From positions 62,001-126,000 of the forward strand of contig NZ_JAHWQX010000002.1 of NCBI RefSeq assembly GCF_019334345.1: a stretch of 64,000 nt of DNA, in the 5' to 3' direction. The notes beneath the pieces are model-generated. The model saw only the letters and a list, made by a program, of their open reading frames with translations, ran no database searches and had not been told where the DNA came from. This document shows, piece by piece, positions 1-8,334 of the stretch (position 1 is its first letter; every line of letters starts with the position of its first letter). This DNA comes from Neohoeflea coraliihabitans. Its GTDB lineage: Bacteria > Pseudomonadota > Alphaproteobacteria > Rhizobiales > Rhizobiaceae. The translations under genes and the position numbers were made by a program.

Positions 1-1891
1 GGAAGAAGCGCAGCAGCCGTCCGACGCCGCTGTAGATCCGGCGGTAAGCCGGCTTCAGAATGGTTCGCCTTTCGCGATTGAGTTCCTGCACTACGGCCGC
101 AAGCTCGGAAGTTAACAGCGTAACCTTGTCGTTCAGCTTTTGAAGGGACTCATCCTTCTCTTCCATTTCTCGGGTCAGAGCGAAAACCTCGTTTCGGCTT
201 TCCTCGTAGCCATCAAGGTCTGCGTGCTCTGCGAGCAACTCAGATTGCAGAATTTCCAATTTTTCCTGCGAATCCTTGACCTGCTCTTCGATGACACGGT
301 TCTTTTTCCGCTCCTCCTCAAAGCACGTCTCGATCCTTTCGGCTTCTTCCTTTTCCTTCGTGAGGCGCTCCTCCAGCTCGACAATCAATTGCTCACGATC
401 ATTCAACTCCTCCTCTACGGTTCGGAGCTGCGCCTTGAGTTCGGCCTCGCGCTCTGCAACCATACTGTGCAGTTTCACGAGAGAATTGAATTCCCGCCCC
501 TTTTCTTCAAGCGCGCCTTCCGTCGCGGTAAGGCGAAGGACGACCTCGTCAAGCCTCGGACGCAATTCGGTCAGCATTTGCGCGATGTCAGCCTGATGCT
601 TCGCTTCATTCTGTGCGTTGCTAAGTTCAAGCCTAACCTTGGCCAAGCGCTGATTTGCAGCCTTCAATGCCATCTCATTGTCCGCCTCTTTGGTCTGCCA
701 TTGCTGATTTTTCGATGTGATGATCTCGGACAGGGCCCGCTCGTCGGACTTGTCTACGCCGAGAGCCAGTCGCGCGCCGTCCAGTTGCTGTCGACGAGAC
801 TGAAGCTCCTCCTGCATTTTCGCAGTCTGAAGTGCCATGCGCCGGCGCTGGTCGCGCTGTTCATGACTCCCCGCTTCGTCCCGCGCCGCCTGCGAGAGTG
901 GCCGGTTTTCCGCATCGCCTTCCGCTTCGCCGGGGACCGGCGCTGTCGCGATGAAGCGGTAGCGGTCGCGACGAAGAGCCGACAGGATCGGCAAAGTCCG
1001 CGACAACTGATCCCGAACATCATCGAATGTCGCCAGCGCACCCGGATCGGCTGAGTCGCCGGACAGCGCACGCAGCGCGTCGTAAACCTCCCCGACCCAT
1101 CCCTGATAGTGGTGACTGGTCGCAATTTCCTCGTCTTCGCGCCAGTGATGGCGAAGTTTCTTCGAGACGAAAGCATCGAGCAATGGTGCCGCAGCGTCCA
1201 TGTCGACATCGATTGGCAATTCGCCCCGGCTATCCATCCTCGACACGGTCGAACGCCAGTCCTCAAGCAAACCGGAGTAGGGAACAAAGGTCCGCTGCCG
1301 CCCCCTTGTGGAATGCTCGGCGTCGAGAACGTGAGTCAGCCATAGGAGAATGGCATCCGCCTCGCCGTATGTTTCCGGCCAGTTCTGCGACCGCGCCCGA
1401 AGCGAATCGGCGACTTCCAGCGGATTTCTAAACGGTATGATCGGCATGGACTTGATGCCGAGATCATTGCAGGCGTCCAGGTACAGATCGGCAAAACGGC
1501 AAATGCGGGGATCCTTCAGAACGAAGACGGGATGACCCCCATATTCGTCGGTGATCAGACCCTGGATCTGGGTTACCAATTGCGAGCGATATTCATCGGT
1601 CAGGAGCGGAAGCGGCTGCCAGTCGTGCCATGCTGACCCAATTTCGGCGAGCAGCTCATCGTTAAATTCAACGATCCGCTGCGGCTCCCAGTGGCCGGTC
1701 TCATTGCCCGGACCATCTCCGGACAGCGTGCGCGGGAGGGCGGCACCGAGTGCCCCGATGGTTCGCGTCAGCAGACTGGTCCCCGAGCGGTGCATTCCAA
1801 GCACAAGCACGCAGGTGCGGGGCTGATCTCCACCCGGCCCCTCGTCCGCCCCGCAATCACCGGCGGGTATGTGGGTTCCGCCGCTGTCCAA
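1..1891 (-). CDS. Sulfotransferase-family protein with long C-terminal coiled coil (partial, 3' end beyond window)
   Basis: Translating the minus strand gives an open frame of about 630 codons that runs off the left edge. Near residue 31 is a P-loop, GMHRSGTSLL, the 5'-phosphosulfate-binding loop of PAPS-dependent sulfotransferases. It is followed by the family-like segments GHWEP and KDPRICRF. From about residue 335 to 600 the sequence is a Glu/Lys/Gln/Arg-rich coiled coil. No ATG lies upstream of the P-loop. I chose TTG 1891, which has AAAGG about 8 bases upstream; GTG 1948 is an alternative. The beginning of the frame and its upstream region are relatively AT-rich. The rhamnose and glycosyltransferase genes nearby suggest, by inference, sulfation or assembly of a surface glycan. 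The acceptor cannot be predicted, and a further glycosyltransferase domain may lie beyond the edge. Confidence 0.72.
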   Translation of the reverse strand, partial: MDSGGTHIPAGDCGADEGPGGDQPRTCVLVLGMHRSGTSLLTRTIGALGAALPRTLSGDGPGNETGHWEPQRIVEFNDELLAEIGSAWHDWQPLPLLTDEYRSQLVTQIQGLITDEYGGHPVFVLKDPRICRFADLYLDACNDLGIKSMPIIPFRNPLEVADSLRARSQNWPETYGEADAILLWLTHVLDAEHSTRGRQRTFVPYSGLLEDWRSTVSRMDSRGELPIDVDMDAAAPLLDAFVSKKLRHHWREDEEIATSHHYQGWVGEVYDALRALSGDSADPGALATFDDVRDQLSRTLPILSALRRDRYRFIATAPVPGEAEGDAENRPLSQAARDEAGSHEQRDQRRRMALQTAKMQEELQSRRQQLDGARLALGVDKSDERALSEIITSKNQQWQTKEADNEMALKAANQRLAKVRLELSNAQNEAKHQADIAQMLTELRPRLDEVVLRLTATEGALEEKGREFNSLVKLHSMVAEREAELKAQLRTVEEELNDREQLIVELEERLTKEKEEAERIETCFEEERKKNRVIEEQVKDSQEKLEILQSELLAEHADLDGYEESRNEVFALTREMEEKDESLQKLNDKVTLLTSELAAVVQELNRERRTILKPAYRRIYSGVGRLLRFF

Positions 1892-2020
1892 GTCTACGGC
1901 CTTTCTGCTGCAATAATATTGTGGTTCCAAATTCTTGCGTGCTGCCACCGCTGCATTGCAGCAACCTTAGAAAATCAAAAAATCAATAGGGCGACAGAAT
2001 CATTTGTCCTTTTTATATCC

Positions 2021-2076
2021 TAAGTGGGCGGCCCGTTTTAGTGGACCACCCCGTTTTATCGGTTGCTTGCCACTTA
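2021..2076. repeat. Short inverted repeat enclosing a direct repeat; possible insertion-sequence remnant or hairpin
   Basis: TAAGTGG (2021-2027) and CCACTTA (2070-2076) form a perfect 7-bp inverted repeat. Between them CCCGTTTTA occurs twice (2032-2040 and 2050-2058), separated by GTGGACCAC. The block sits between the sulfotransferase gene and the end of rmlD. Repeated GTGGTCCAC-type sequences near element ends remind me of IS21-family termini, but no transposase is present. It could equally be a hairpin after rmlD. Confidence 0.3.
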
Positions 2077-2108
2077 CTTCGGCCTTTTTCGAGGGCAGGA
2101 TTGGCCCA

Positions 2109-3026
2109 TCATGCTTCCAGTCGCGTCATTGGTGCCATCAGGCGCTGCAGAACTCGCTGCAGAGATACTCCCCAGGCTGGCGCCTGCCAGGAGAAATCGG
2201 CAGCGAAGCGGTGACAGTCGAGGCGGGAATTGCCGGGCCGGCGTGCTTTCGTCACATAAGCCTCGCTGGGAATGCCGACCACGCTGGCGGACGGGCCGCC
2301 GAGCCGCGCGCTTTGCGCGAAGATGGCCCGCGCGAAATCGCACCAGCTTGCCTCGCCCGTCCCGGCCACATGGTAGGTGCGGCCCAGTCCGGTCGAGGCA
2401 TGGTCGGCGCCCTGGCTCCAACAATCGATGATCGCCAGGATGGCATCGGCAATGTCGTAGGCCGAGGTCGGGTTGCCAATCTGATCGGCGACGACGCGCA
2501 GTTCATCGCGGTCGGCTGCCAGACGCAGCATGGTCTTGAGAAAGTTGCTGCCAAATGGGCTGTACACCCAGGCGGTGCGCAGGATGAGATGATGCGCCGG
2601 GGCGTGGCGCCGCACCGCATCCTCGCCCTCCAGCTTGGTGGTGCCATAGACATTGAGCGGGGCAACCGGATCGTCTTCGCGCCAGGGCCGGTCGCCGCTG
2701 CCATCGAACACGTAATCGGTGGACAGATGAATGATCGGCGCGCCGCGCCGCGCCGCCTCGGCCGCAAGAACACCGGGGGCAACCGCATTGACCGTGCGGG
2801 CCAGTTCTTCCTGCTCCTCGGCGGCATCAACAGCGGTGAAGGCGGCCGCGTTGACAAGAATGTCGAACGTCTGCCCGGCCAGGGCGCCGGGGATCGCTTC
2901 CGGCGCGGCGAGATCAAGCTGCGGGCGCGCGATGAACGCGAATTGATGGGCAGAGGCGTGTGTCCCGGCCCGCTCAGCCAGCGCGCGGACGACCTGGCCG
3001 TTGCGGCCGATGACCAGAACCCTCAC
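2109..3026 (-). CDS. rfbD: dTDP-4-dehydrorhamnose reductase
   Basis: This enzyme performs the last step of dTDP-L-rhamnose synthesis, NAD(P)H reduction of dTDP-4-dehydrorhamnose in the cytoplasm. The 305-residue protein has the Rossmann loop GRNGQ at residues 7-11, STDYVFDG at 102-109 and the SDR pair Y127/K131 in VYGTTK. The frame is open further upstream, but the GTG at 3026 fits the family's N-terminus and overlaps the rfbB stop as GTGA, indicating translational coupling. It is the last gene of the minus-strand rfbC-rfbB-rfbD operon. Length is normal for the family. Confidence 0.93.
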   Translation of the reverse strand: MRVLVIGRNGQVVRALAERAGTHASAHQFAFIARPQLDLAAPEAIPGALAGQTFDILVNAAAFTAVDAAEEQEELARTVNAVAPGVLAAEAARRGAPIIHLSTDYVFDGSGDRPWREDDPVAPLNVYGTTKLEGEDAVRRHAPAHHLILRTAWVYSPFGSNFLKTMLRLAADRDELRVVADQIGNPTSAYDIADAILAIIDCWSQGADHASTGLGRTYHVAGTGEASWCDFARAIFAQSARLGGPSASVVGIPSEAYVTKARRPGNSRLDCHRFAADFSWQAPAWGVSLQRVLQRLMAPMTRLEA

Positions 3027-4096
3027 GCCGTCGCCTCGCGCGGGGTGCCGGCACCAAGCCGCCGTCCCGCCTGGCGATCGTGCAGCGGGCGCCACCACCA
3101 TTCGTTCTCCAGATACCACTCGATCGTCGCGGCGATCCCGGTTTCGAAACTGTGGGCCGGGCGCCAGCCGAGTTCATCTTCAATGCGGGCCGGGTCGATG
3201 GCATAGCGGCGATCATGGCCGGGCCGGTCAGGCACCATGGTGATCAGATCTGCATGGGAGGCACCGCAGGGGCGCGGGCGACGCTGATCGAGAAGCGTGC
3301 AGATGGTGCGCACCACATCGATGTTGCGCCGCTCGGCACGCGCTCCGATATTGTAGCTTGCACCGAGCCGGCCACGGGCCGCGACACATTCCAGCGCCGC
3401 AGCGTGATCATCGACATGCAGCCAGTCGCGCACGTTGTCGCCGGCGCCATAGACCGGCAGGGGGCGCTGATCGAGCGCCGTGAGGATGATCAGCGGGACC
3501 AGTTTTTCGGGATAGTGGAAGGGGCCGTAATTGTTCGAGCAGTTGGTCATGACGACCGGCAGGCCGTAGGTGCGGTTCCAGGCGCGCACCAGATGATCGG
3601 CCGCAGCCTTCGACGCGGAATAGGGTGAGGACGGATCATAGGGCGTGTCCTCCGTGAAGATGCCGCTGTCAAAAGGCAGATCGCCGAACACCTCGTCGGT
3701 GGAGACGTGATGGAAGCGAAAGCGCTGGCGCGCGTCACCCTTCAGCTCCTGCCAGTAGGCGCGCGCCGCCTTCAGCAGGCGAAAGGTGCCGACGATATTG
3801 GTCTCGACAAAGGCATCCGGGCCGTCGATCGAGCGGTCAACATGACTTTCGGCAGCCAGATGCATCAGAACGGTGATCTTTTCCTCGCGCAGAAGCCGGA
3901 GAACGAGCGCCTCATCGCCGATATCGCCCTGCACGAAACGATAATTCGGCTGCGCCTCGATGCTCTTGAGCGAAGCCAGATTGCCGGCATAGGTCAGCAG
4001 ATCGAGATTGACCACGCGATTAGCCGGGTCTGCCGCGAGCCGCCGGCACACGGCCGACCCGATAAATCCAGCACCGCCGGTCACGAGGTAGTTCAT
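3023..4096 (-). CDS. rfbB: dTDP-glucose 4,6-dehydratase
   Basis: It converts dTDP-D-glucose to dTDP-4-keto-6-deoxyglucose, the second step of dTDP-rhamnose synthesis. The 357-residue extended SDR begins with an NAD-binding TGGAGFIG motif (residues 6-13). STDEVFG starts at 132, and the catalytic pair Y159/K163 lies in PYSASK. The start codon overlaps the rfbC stop as ATGA, and its own stop overlaps the rfbD start, so the three genes are a tight operon. The sequence is intact and the family assignment is clear. Confidence 0.96.
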   Translation of the reverse strand: MNYLVTGGAGFIGSAVCRRLAADPANRVVNLDLLTYAGNLASLKSIEAQPNYRFVQGDIGDEALVLRLLREEKITVLMHLAAESHVDRSIDGPDAFVETNIVGTFRLLKAARAYWQELKGDARQRFRFHHVSTDEVFGDLPFDSGIFTEDTPYDPSSPYSASKAAADHLVRAWNRTYGLPVVMTNCSNNYGPFHYPEKLVPLIILTALDQRPLPVYGAGDNVRDWLHVDDHAAALECVAARGRLGASYNIGARAERRNIDVVRTICTLLDQRRPRPCGASHADLITMVPDRPGHDRRYAIDPARIEDELGWRPAHSFETGIAATIEWYLENEWWWRPLHDRQAGRRLGAGTPREATA

Positions 4097-4674
4097 CGCA
4101 CGGCCTCCCCTGCTTCGACCGAGAAACCCGTGCCGATTTCGGCAAGCAGCGGGCCCCGCCTGTCCTTGTCGGATACGGTGATCTGCGCAGCGCTGATCGG
4201 CCAGTCAATGCCGATTGCAGGATCATCAAAGCGGATCGAACGGTCGTGCTCGGGAGAATAAGGCGCTGACACCTTGTAGAGGAACTCGGTGTCGGGTTCG
4301 AGGGTCATGAATCCGTGGGCGTAGCCGGCCGGGATGAACAGCTGATTCCATTTTTCGGCGGACAGCTCCCGCCCGACCCATTGGCCGAAGGTCGGTGAGC
4401 CGGTGCGGATGTCGACGGCGACGTCGAACACCGCGCCTTTGACCACGCGGACCAGTTTGTCCTGTGCAAAGGGAGGCAGTTGAAAATGGAGCCCGCGCAG
4501 CACGCCGCGCGCCTGCGAATAGGAGTGGTTGTCCTGCACGAAGTCCGGGCGAATCCCGTTCGCCTTGAACCGGGCGGCATTATACACCTCGGAAAAGAAA
4601 CCGCGGTCGTCGCCGTGCCGGGCGGGCACGATTTCGATGACGCCCTCTAGATCAAGCTTTCGAAACTGGTGCAT
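4093..4674 (-). CDS. rfbC: dTDP-4-dehydrorhamnose 3,5-epimerase
   Basis: This cupin enzyme epimerises dTDP-4-keto-6-deoxyglucose at C3 and C5. The 193-residue protein has the family's catalytic His63 in RGLHFQ and Tyr133 in FLYK, and the segment FIPAGYAHGF of the cupin barrel. The frame extends upstream to 4737, but the ATG at 4674 gives the typical N-terminus and has GGGGAC a few bases upstream. It is the first gene of the minus-strand rfbCBD operon and is transcribed divergently from the UDP-glucose dehydrogenase gene. Confidence 0.94.
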   Translation of the reverse strand: MHQFRKLDLEGVIEIVPARHGDDRGFFSEVYNAARFKANGIRPDFVQDNHSYSQARGVLRGLHFQLPPFAQDKLVRVVKGAVFDVAVDIRTGSPTFGQWVGRELSAEKWNQLFIPAGYAHGFMTLEPDTEFLYKVSAPYSPEHDRSIRFDDPAIGIDWPISAAQITVSDKDRRGPLLAEIGTGFSVEAGEAVR

Positions 4675-4939
4675 CGGTCCCCGTCCACATCCCCGCCCGG
4701 CCGCTTGTAATCGGCAGGGCTGCACCTGACACACCACCCTTTGCGCCGCAATTCAAGGTCGCGTTGTTCGACGGCAGTCTAAAAATACCTCTACTAATTC
4801 TTGTGGTCTTGCATGAAACGCACCGACACGCAACAGCGGCGCAAAACAACGGGACGCAGATCGGCGAAGCTCTTTCGCCGGCGCGCAAGGAGAGCTAAAG
4901 AAATGCGGCGGGCGTGGATCAAAACTTAGGCGGGATGTG
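4675..4939. promoter_or_regulatory. Divergent intergenic region between rfbC and ugd
   Basis: About 265 bases separate the divergent starts of rfbC (minus) and ugd (plus), so both promoters should lie here. The middle, around 4775-4815, is AT-rich compared with its surroundings. I could not identify convincing -35/-10 pairs. The ugd-proximal end holds a very short open frame with a strong ribosome binding site, listed separately. Confidence 0.5.
4903..4929 (+). CDS. Possible 8-codon leader peptide upstream of ugd
   Basis: A strong Shine-Dalgarno sequence, AAGGAGAG (4887-4894), lies 8 bases before an ATG that opens an 8-residue frame (MRRAWIKT) ending in TAG at 4927-4929. This is 10 bases before the ugd start. 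The ribosome binding site is stronger than the one directly before ugd. It could be a regulatory leader peptide or chance; with no conservation data the call is tentative. Confidence 0.22.
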   Translation: MRRAWIKT

Positions 4940-6106
4940 ATGAAGATCGCAGTTGCGGGGACAGGATATGTTGGTCTGTCCAACAGCGTGCTTCTTGCAC
5001 AACACAATGATGTGGTGGCGCTCGATATCGATGCAGAGCGGGTCGATCTGCTGAACCGGAAATTGTCGCCGATCGATGATCCCCTGATCTGCGAGTTTCT
5101 GCAGCACAAGCCGCTTTCTCTGACGGCCACACTCGAACCGGAACAGGCCTATCGCGATGCGGACTTCGTCATCATTGCCACACCGACGAGTTATGATCCG
5201 CAAAGTGGAGAATTCGATACGGCCTCGATCGAACAGGTCATCGCCAATGTCACCCGGATCAATCCGCAGGCGGTGATGGTGATCAAATCGACTATCCCGG
5301 TCGGCTTTACCAAGGCTGTCAGCGCGAAATTCGAAAGTCGGCAGATCCTGTTCTCACCGGAGTTCCTGCGCGAAGGATCGGCGCTGTACGACAATCTGTA
5401 TCCAACGCGGATCGTGGTCGGCGAGCGCTCCGAACGCGCGCAGCGGTTCGCGGATCTGTTGACGCAGGCCGCGCTGAAGGATGATGTGCCGGTGTTGTTG
5501 ACCGAAGCGACCGAGGCCGAGGCGATCAAGCTGTTTGCCAACACCTACCTCGCCATGCGGGTCGCTTTTTTCAACGAACTTGACACCTATGCCGCCATGC
5601 ACGGGCTGAATACGCAGCAAATCGTCGATGGCGTCTGCCTCGACCCGCGCATCGGCAATTTCTACAACAATCCGTCCTTCGGCTATGGCGGCTATTGCCT
5701 GCCAAAGGACACCAAGCAGCTGCTGTCGAACTATCTCGACGTGCCGCAGAACCTGATCAAGGCGATCATCGATTCAAACACCACGCGCAAGGATTTCGTG
5801 GCCGAGCAGGTGATCGCCAGATCGCCGCAGCGCGTCGGCATCTACCGCCTGGTGATGAAAAAGAGCTCCGACAATTTTCGCAGCTCAAGCGTGCAGGGCG
5901 TGATGAAGCGCATCAAGGCCAAGGGCATCGAGGTCGTCGTCTACGAACCCCTGCTCGATGCGGAGAGCTTCTTCAACTCGCGCGTGGAAAAGGACCTGAC
6001 GCAGTTCAAGGCGGACTGTGACATCATCGTTGCCAACCGTTTCAGCGAGGACCTCGCCGATGTCGCCGACAAGGTTTACAGCCGTGATCTTTACGGCAAT
6101 GGCTAG
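4940..6106 (+). CDS. ugd: UDP-glucose 6-dehydrogenase
   Basis: This enzyme oxidises UDP-glucose to UDP-glucuronate with two NAD+, supplying uronic acid for capsule, exopolysaccharide or lipopolysaccharide. The 388-residue protein has the N-terminal GTGYVG dinucleotide loop (residues 7-12), the central KSTIPVGF segment and catalytic Cys253 in [12 protein letters not shown]-terminal UDP-binding domain follows. A GTG at 4937 directly precedes the ATG; I chose the ATG because GGCGGG sits about 5 bases upstream. It lies alone on the plus strand between rfbC and rfbA, within the rhamnose cluster. It is one of the shorter UDP-glucose dehydrogenases. Confidence 0.93.
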   Translation: MKIAVAGTGYVGLSNSVLLAQHNDVVALDIDAERVDLLNRKLSPIDDPLICEFLQHKPLSLTATLEPEQAYRDADFVIIATPTSYDPQSGEFDTASIEQVIANVTRINPQAVMVIKSTIPVGFTKAVSAKFESRQILFSPEFLREGSALYDNLYPTRIVVGERSERAQRFADLLTQAALKDDVPVLLTEATEAEAIKLFANTYLAMRVAFFNELDTYAAMHGLNTQQIVDGVCLDPRIGNFYNNPSFGYGGYCLPKDTKQLLSNYLDVPQNLIKAIIDSNTTRKDFVAEQVIARSPQRVGIYRLVMKKSSDNFRSSSVQGVMKRIKAKGIEVVVYEPLLDAESFFNSRVEKDLTQFKADCDIIVANRFSEDLADVADKVYSRDLYGNG

Positions 6107-6136
6107 GGCCAGGACCTCTCGACGCAGCACCTGGCC
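6107..6136 (+). terminator. Hairpin after ugd
   Basis: GGCCAGG (6107-6113) and CCTGGCC (6130-6136) form a perfect 7-bp stem with a 16-base loop directly after the ugd stop. ugd and rfbA converge here. There is no T-run, so it may act with Rho or only protect the mRNA end. Confidence 0.35.
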
Positions 6137-6163
6137 GGCCGCCTGACGGTGGCGGCAGCCGCG

Positions 6164-7039
6164 TCATCCCTCCTGCAAGGCACAGCGCATCAGATAGCGG
6201 GCATAGTCGGACTTGCCGAGTTTTCTGGCGCGGGCGAGAAGCTCATCGGCGGTGATCCAGCCATTGTCAAACCCGACTTCTTCCGGGCAGGCAATCTTGA
6301 ACCCCTGCCGGTGCTCAATGGTGCGCACGAAGGATGAGGCCTCGTGCAGACTGTCGGGGGTGCCGGTGTCGAGCCAGGCGTAGCCGCGCCCCATGCGCGC
6401 AACCGTCAGGTCGCCGCGCTCGAGATAGGCCCGATTGACATCGGTGATTTCCAGCTCGCCACGGGCCGACGGCTCGATATTGGCGGCAATATCGACGATA
6501 TCATTGTCGTAAAAGTAAAGTCCGGTCACCGCCCAGTTGGACTTCGGGCGCGCCGGCTTTTCCTCGATGCTGAGCGCCTGGCCTGATTCGGCATCAAATT
6601 CGACAACGCCGTAGCGACCGGGATCCTGAACATAATAGGCGAACACCGTGGCACCGGTCTGGAGTGCATGGGCCTGCCGGCACTTGGCCGACAAACCGGC
6701 GCCAAAGAAGATATTGTCGCCGAGGATCAGCGCACAGCGGTCATTGCCGATAAATTCGCGACCGATCACGAATGCCTGCGCGATCCCCTCCGGCCGCTCT
6801 TGTTCCGCATAGGAAAGCGCGATGCCGAATTGCGACCCATCGCCGAGCAATTCGCGAAAAGCCGGAAGATCGCGCGGCGTGGAAATAATAAGGATTTCCG
6901 AAATCTGCGCCAGCATCAGGACGCTCAACGGATAGTATATCATCGGCTTGTCGTAGATGGGGATCAGCTGCTTGGAGAGCGAAATCGTCATCGGAGACAG
7001 CCGAGAGCCGGAGCCGCCCGCAAGAATGATGCCTTTCAT
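6164..7039 (-). CDS. rfbA: Glucose-1-phosphate thymidylyltransferase
   Basis: It joins dTTP and glucose-1-phosphate to make dTDP-glucose, the entry to dTDP-rhamnose. The 291-residue protein carries the nucleotidyltransferase signature LAGGSGSRL (residues 6-14), [12 protein letters not shown], the ILGDN segment and the metal-binding [11 protein letters not shown] region, as in the RmlA family. It lies on the minus strand downstream of the glycosyltransferase gene with a 100-base gap, and is separated from rfbCBD by the oppositely oriented ugd. All four rhamnose genes are therefore present but not in one operon. Confidence 0.95.
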   Translation of the reverse strand: MKGIILAGGSGSRLSPMTISLSKQLIPIYDKPMIYYPLSVLMLAQISEILIISTPRDLPAFRELLGDGSQFGIALSYAEQERPEGIAQAFVIGREFIGNDRCALILGDNIFFGAGLSAKCRQAHALQTGATVFAYYVQDPGRYGVVEFDAESGQALSIEEKPARPKSNWAVTGLYFYDNDIVDIAANIEPSARGELEITDVNRAYLERGDLTVARMGRGYAWLDTGTPDSLHEASSFVRTIEHRQGFKIACPEEVGFDNGWITADELLARARKLGKSDYARYLMRCALQEG

Positions 7040-7139
7040 GACGAACGACCTTCCCAGTCAATTACAAGGCAATGCACTCCGCAGTCTCCGGTCCGGCAGA
7101 TCTCAGCTTCGACGCCTGGTCGGATCAGGTTCAGAGGTT

Positions 7140-8189
7140 TCAAATTAGCCTGAATACGCTGGCAATGAAAAGGCTGACCTGGCCGGCGCGCGTCTGTCGG
7201 TAGACCCCGGATTTGCGCAGATGGGCCAGACGGCGCCAGACCGGGCCGCGGCGCGCGGCGACGAAATGGCGAAACTTTTGCCGATGCGATGGATCGAGCA
7301 GATCTTCGCACTGTCTCAGCGCGGCGATATGAATATCAGACCATCGGCGGAAGCGTCCGCCCAGCAGAAGGCGCAGCCGCGCCAGGCGGGCCGGCAAACT
7401 GTTGTTCGCCCCGACGAGGTTGTGCGCATGCTGGCGGTAGAACACGTCTGCCTGGGGAGAATAATGGACGACACCGCCATGACCGGTCACCATCAGATAG
7501 CACCACCAGTCATGGCTGACGAAATCCGTGCGGCGGGCGCTTTCGCGCACAAGTTCGAAGGCGGCGCGGTTCATCACCATGGTGTTGCCGCCGGCGATCG
7601 ACTGTACCATGGCATTCTCAAAGGAGGGCGGGCGCGAAAACAGCGGCGAGAGAGCGCGGTGCCCGGTTTCCGAAAAGGCCTCGGTGCGGGCGCAGTACAA
7701 GGCTGGTAGCGTGGCCGGCTCCTTTTCCAAATGCGCGATGGCATTGGCAAGCTTGTCCGGTCGCCAGAGGTCGTCCTGATCACAGAAGGCGACGTATTCT
7801 CCGCGTATGTCGGCAGTGGTGATGAGATGACGGAAATTTTCCGCGAACCCCTTTTTGGGCCCCGCCTGCCAGTGCACGCGCCCTCTCGTCCAGCTCTTTG
7901 CAAATGCCTGAATGATCTGCGGCGTGCGATCCTCGGACCCATCGTCACCGGCGATCACGTCAATCGACGGCCAGGATTGCGCCTGCAGTGACGCCAGCTG
8001 GTCCGGCAAAAAGCGCTCACCATTGCGAACGGCCAGCAGAACAGTGACGGTCTGCAGCTCGCTTGATGATGCCGGGTGTGGGCGAGAGGTTTCGATCCCG
8101 TATCCGTTCCAGGCGTGACACTCCTGCGGTCCCCAAGTGCCTGAACTTATCCCCAACTCAGAATCTGCCAAATATTTATAATTTAGCAT
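7140..8189 (-). CDS. Family 2 glycosyltransferase, rhamnosyltransferase-like
   Basis: A GT-A fold domain begins near residue 47 (TVTVLLAVRNGE). It has the nucleotide-binding GDDGS at 81-85 and a DxDD-type acidic motif DQDDLW at 137-142, then PSF...GGNTMVMNR and HDWW segments common in bacterial rhamnosyltransferases of this family. Because dTDP-rhamnose genes surround it, rhamnose is a likely donor; this is inference. The start is uncertain: the only in-frame ATG (8189) is followed by AT-rich sequence containing TATAAAT that looks more like a promoter than coding, so a TTG at 8171 or 8156 is possible. The protein has no evident signal peptide and probably acts at the cytoplasmic face of the membrane. 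Confidence 0.85.
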   Translation of the reverse strand: MLNYKYLADSELGISSGTWGPQECHAWNGYGIETSRPHPASSSELQTVTVLLAVRNGERFLPDQLASLQAQSWPSIDVIAGDDGSEDRTPQIIQAFAKSWTRGRVHWQAGPKKGFAENFRHLITTADIRGEYVAFCDQDDLWRPDKLANAIAHLEKEPATLPALYCARTEAFSETGHRALSPLFSRPPSFENAMVQSIAGGNTMVMNRAAFELVRESARRTDFVSHDWWCYLMVTGHGGVVHYSPQADVFYRQHAHNLVGANNSLPARLARLRLLLGGRFRRWSDIHIAALRQCEDLLDPSHRQKFRHFVAARRGPVWRRLAHLRKSGVYRQTRAGQVSLFIASVFRLI

Positions 8190-8334
8190 TTGAGTATAAA
8201 CAGCCTTCGTTACTAATGCTTTTCAACCAGATACCCCTTTTTGTCGTGGGGGTCCAGCCCGCGTTGCCTTATGGACTGCGAGAGCCAGATCGGCTAGTTT
8301 GGCCGAAATGCGACGAAGGGGACATCGAGGGGCG

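Noticed and set aside
2004-3206. 400-codon plus-strand frame opposite rfbD
   Set aside because: It mirrors the rfbD gene and has no recognisable domain.
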